Shown here: positions 63,907-64,000 of the stretch, piece after piece
Position numbering within the stretch: position 1 is the first letter of the stretch
Layout of the letters: each line of letters begins with the position of its first letter
Source of the DNA: JAHQVK01 sp036788295
GTDB lineage: Bacteria > Myxococcota > Kuafuiibacteriia > Kuafuiibacteriales > Kuafuiibacteriaceae
Length of the DNA stretch: 64,000 bases
Assembly (NCBI GenBank): GCA_036788295.1
Contig: DAIQNR010000013.1
Location: forward strand, 24,677-88,676
Direction: 5' to 3'
The notes under the pieces: model-generated
The model's database searches: none
What the model was told of the DNA's origin: nothing
What the model saw: the letters and a program-made list of their open reading frames with translations, nothing else
Made by a program: the position numbers and the translations under genes

Positions 63907-64000
63907 GTGGGCAAAGTAGAGTCGAGCGACGAGACCCGCATCCGCGAGATGCAAGAGGCCCATCGCCGGGCCGAGGTCCGAAACGGCGAGGCGAGCCAGG
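63907..64000 (+). CDS. Start of a gene cut by the window edge
   Basis: GTG 63907 opens VGKVESSDETRIREMQEAHRRAEVRNGEASQ and runs off the window. The charged, helical start would fit a further type III secretion component, since the strand is that of sctN and sctO, but the fragment is too short to identify. Confidence 0.4.
   Translation, partial: MGKVESSDETRIREMQEAHRRAEVRNGEASQ

Overview
The window reads as a very GC-rich chromosome fragment from a member of the Myxococcota, most likely a metagenome-assembled scaffold. The support is a MYXO-CTERM type C-terminus (59469-60401, and a probable second one at 12843-13907), two Hanks-type kinases, several FHA proteins, several AAA+ enhancer-binding-protein relatives, many lipoproteins, and almost every neighbouring gene pair overlapping by 1-4 bases (ATGA, GTGA, TTGA). 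No rRNA, tRNA, CRISPR array or intact insertion sequence was found. One assembly gap of 100 Ns (951-1050) lies inside a gene.

Layout. 1-2.2 kb: two overlapping AAA+ regulators; the first keeps the sigma-54 contact loop but has no HTH, the second has an FHA-like N-terminus and a Fis-type HTH but has lost the loop. 2.2-10.5 kb: carbonic anhydrase, kinase, EF-hand-like lipoprotein, M23 peptidase, metF, FAD oxidoreductase and lipoproteins. 10.6-16 kb: nitroreductase, orphan NtrC-type regulator with a GAYTDA loop, matrixin-type protease, membrane P-loop ATPase, FHA protein. 16-22.5 kb: hemW, then the heat-shock group hrcA-grpE-dnaK followed by asd. 22.5-31.9 kb: RimK-like ligase, lytic transglycosylase, GNAT, MshEN protein, a betaine-lipid pair btaA-btaB, and a serine protease resembling plant DEG9/DEG10. 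31.9-42.4 kb: cyclase, FHA protein, dienelactone hydrolase, glgC, yhbH, a second kinase, feoA-feoB and a small membrane protein. 42.7-49.8 kb: a 1552-residue lipoprotein with Ig-like repeats, a phosphoesterase and a pair of unknown genes. 50-53.3 kb: a Liv-type binding protein coupled to a fused two-half ABC ATPase with no permease. 53.4-64 kb: an alpha-2-macroglobulin gene that once ran straight into a type III secretion ATPase (sctN/fliI type) and stalk gene; a segment of about 3 kb now separates them, bounded by direct repeats of the old gene junction.

The main non-gene finding is a family of short elements (80-190 bp; three copies plus one half copy) with 16-bp inverted termini TAGAGCACCGA[A/T]CGGG, similar to MITEs. 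The terminal TAG serves as the stop codon of an adjoining gene in at least two copies. Copies mark two places where the alpha-2-macroglobulin/type III region has been broken up. The fused ABC ATPase, the split AAA+ pair and this disrupted secretion locus are the parts most likely to hold undescribed biology.
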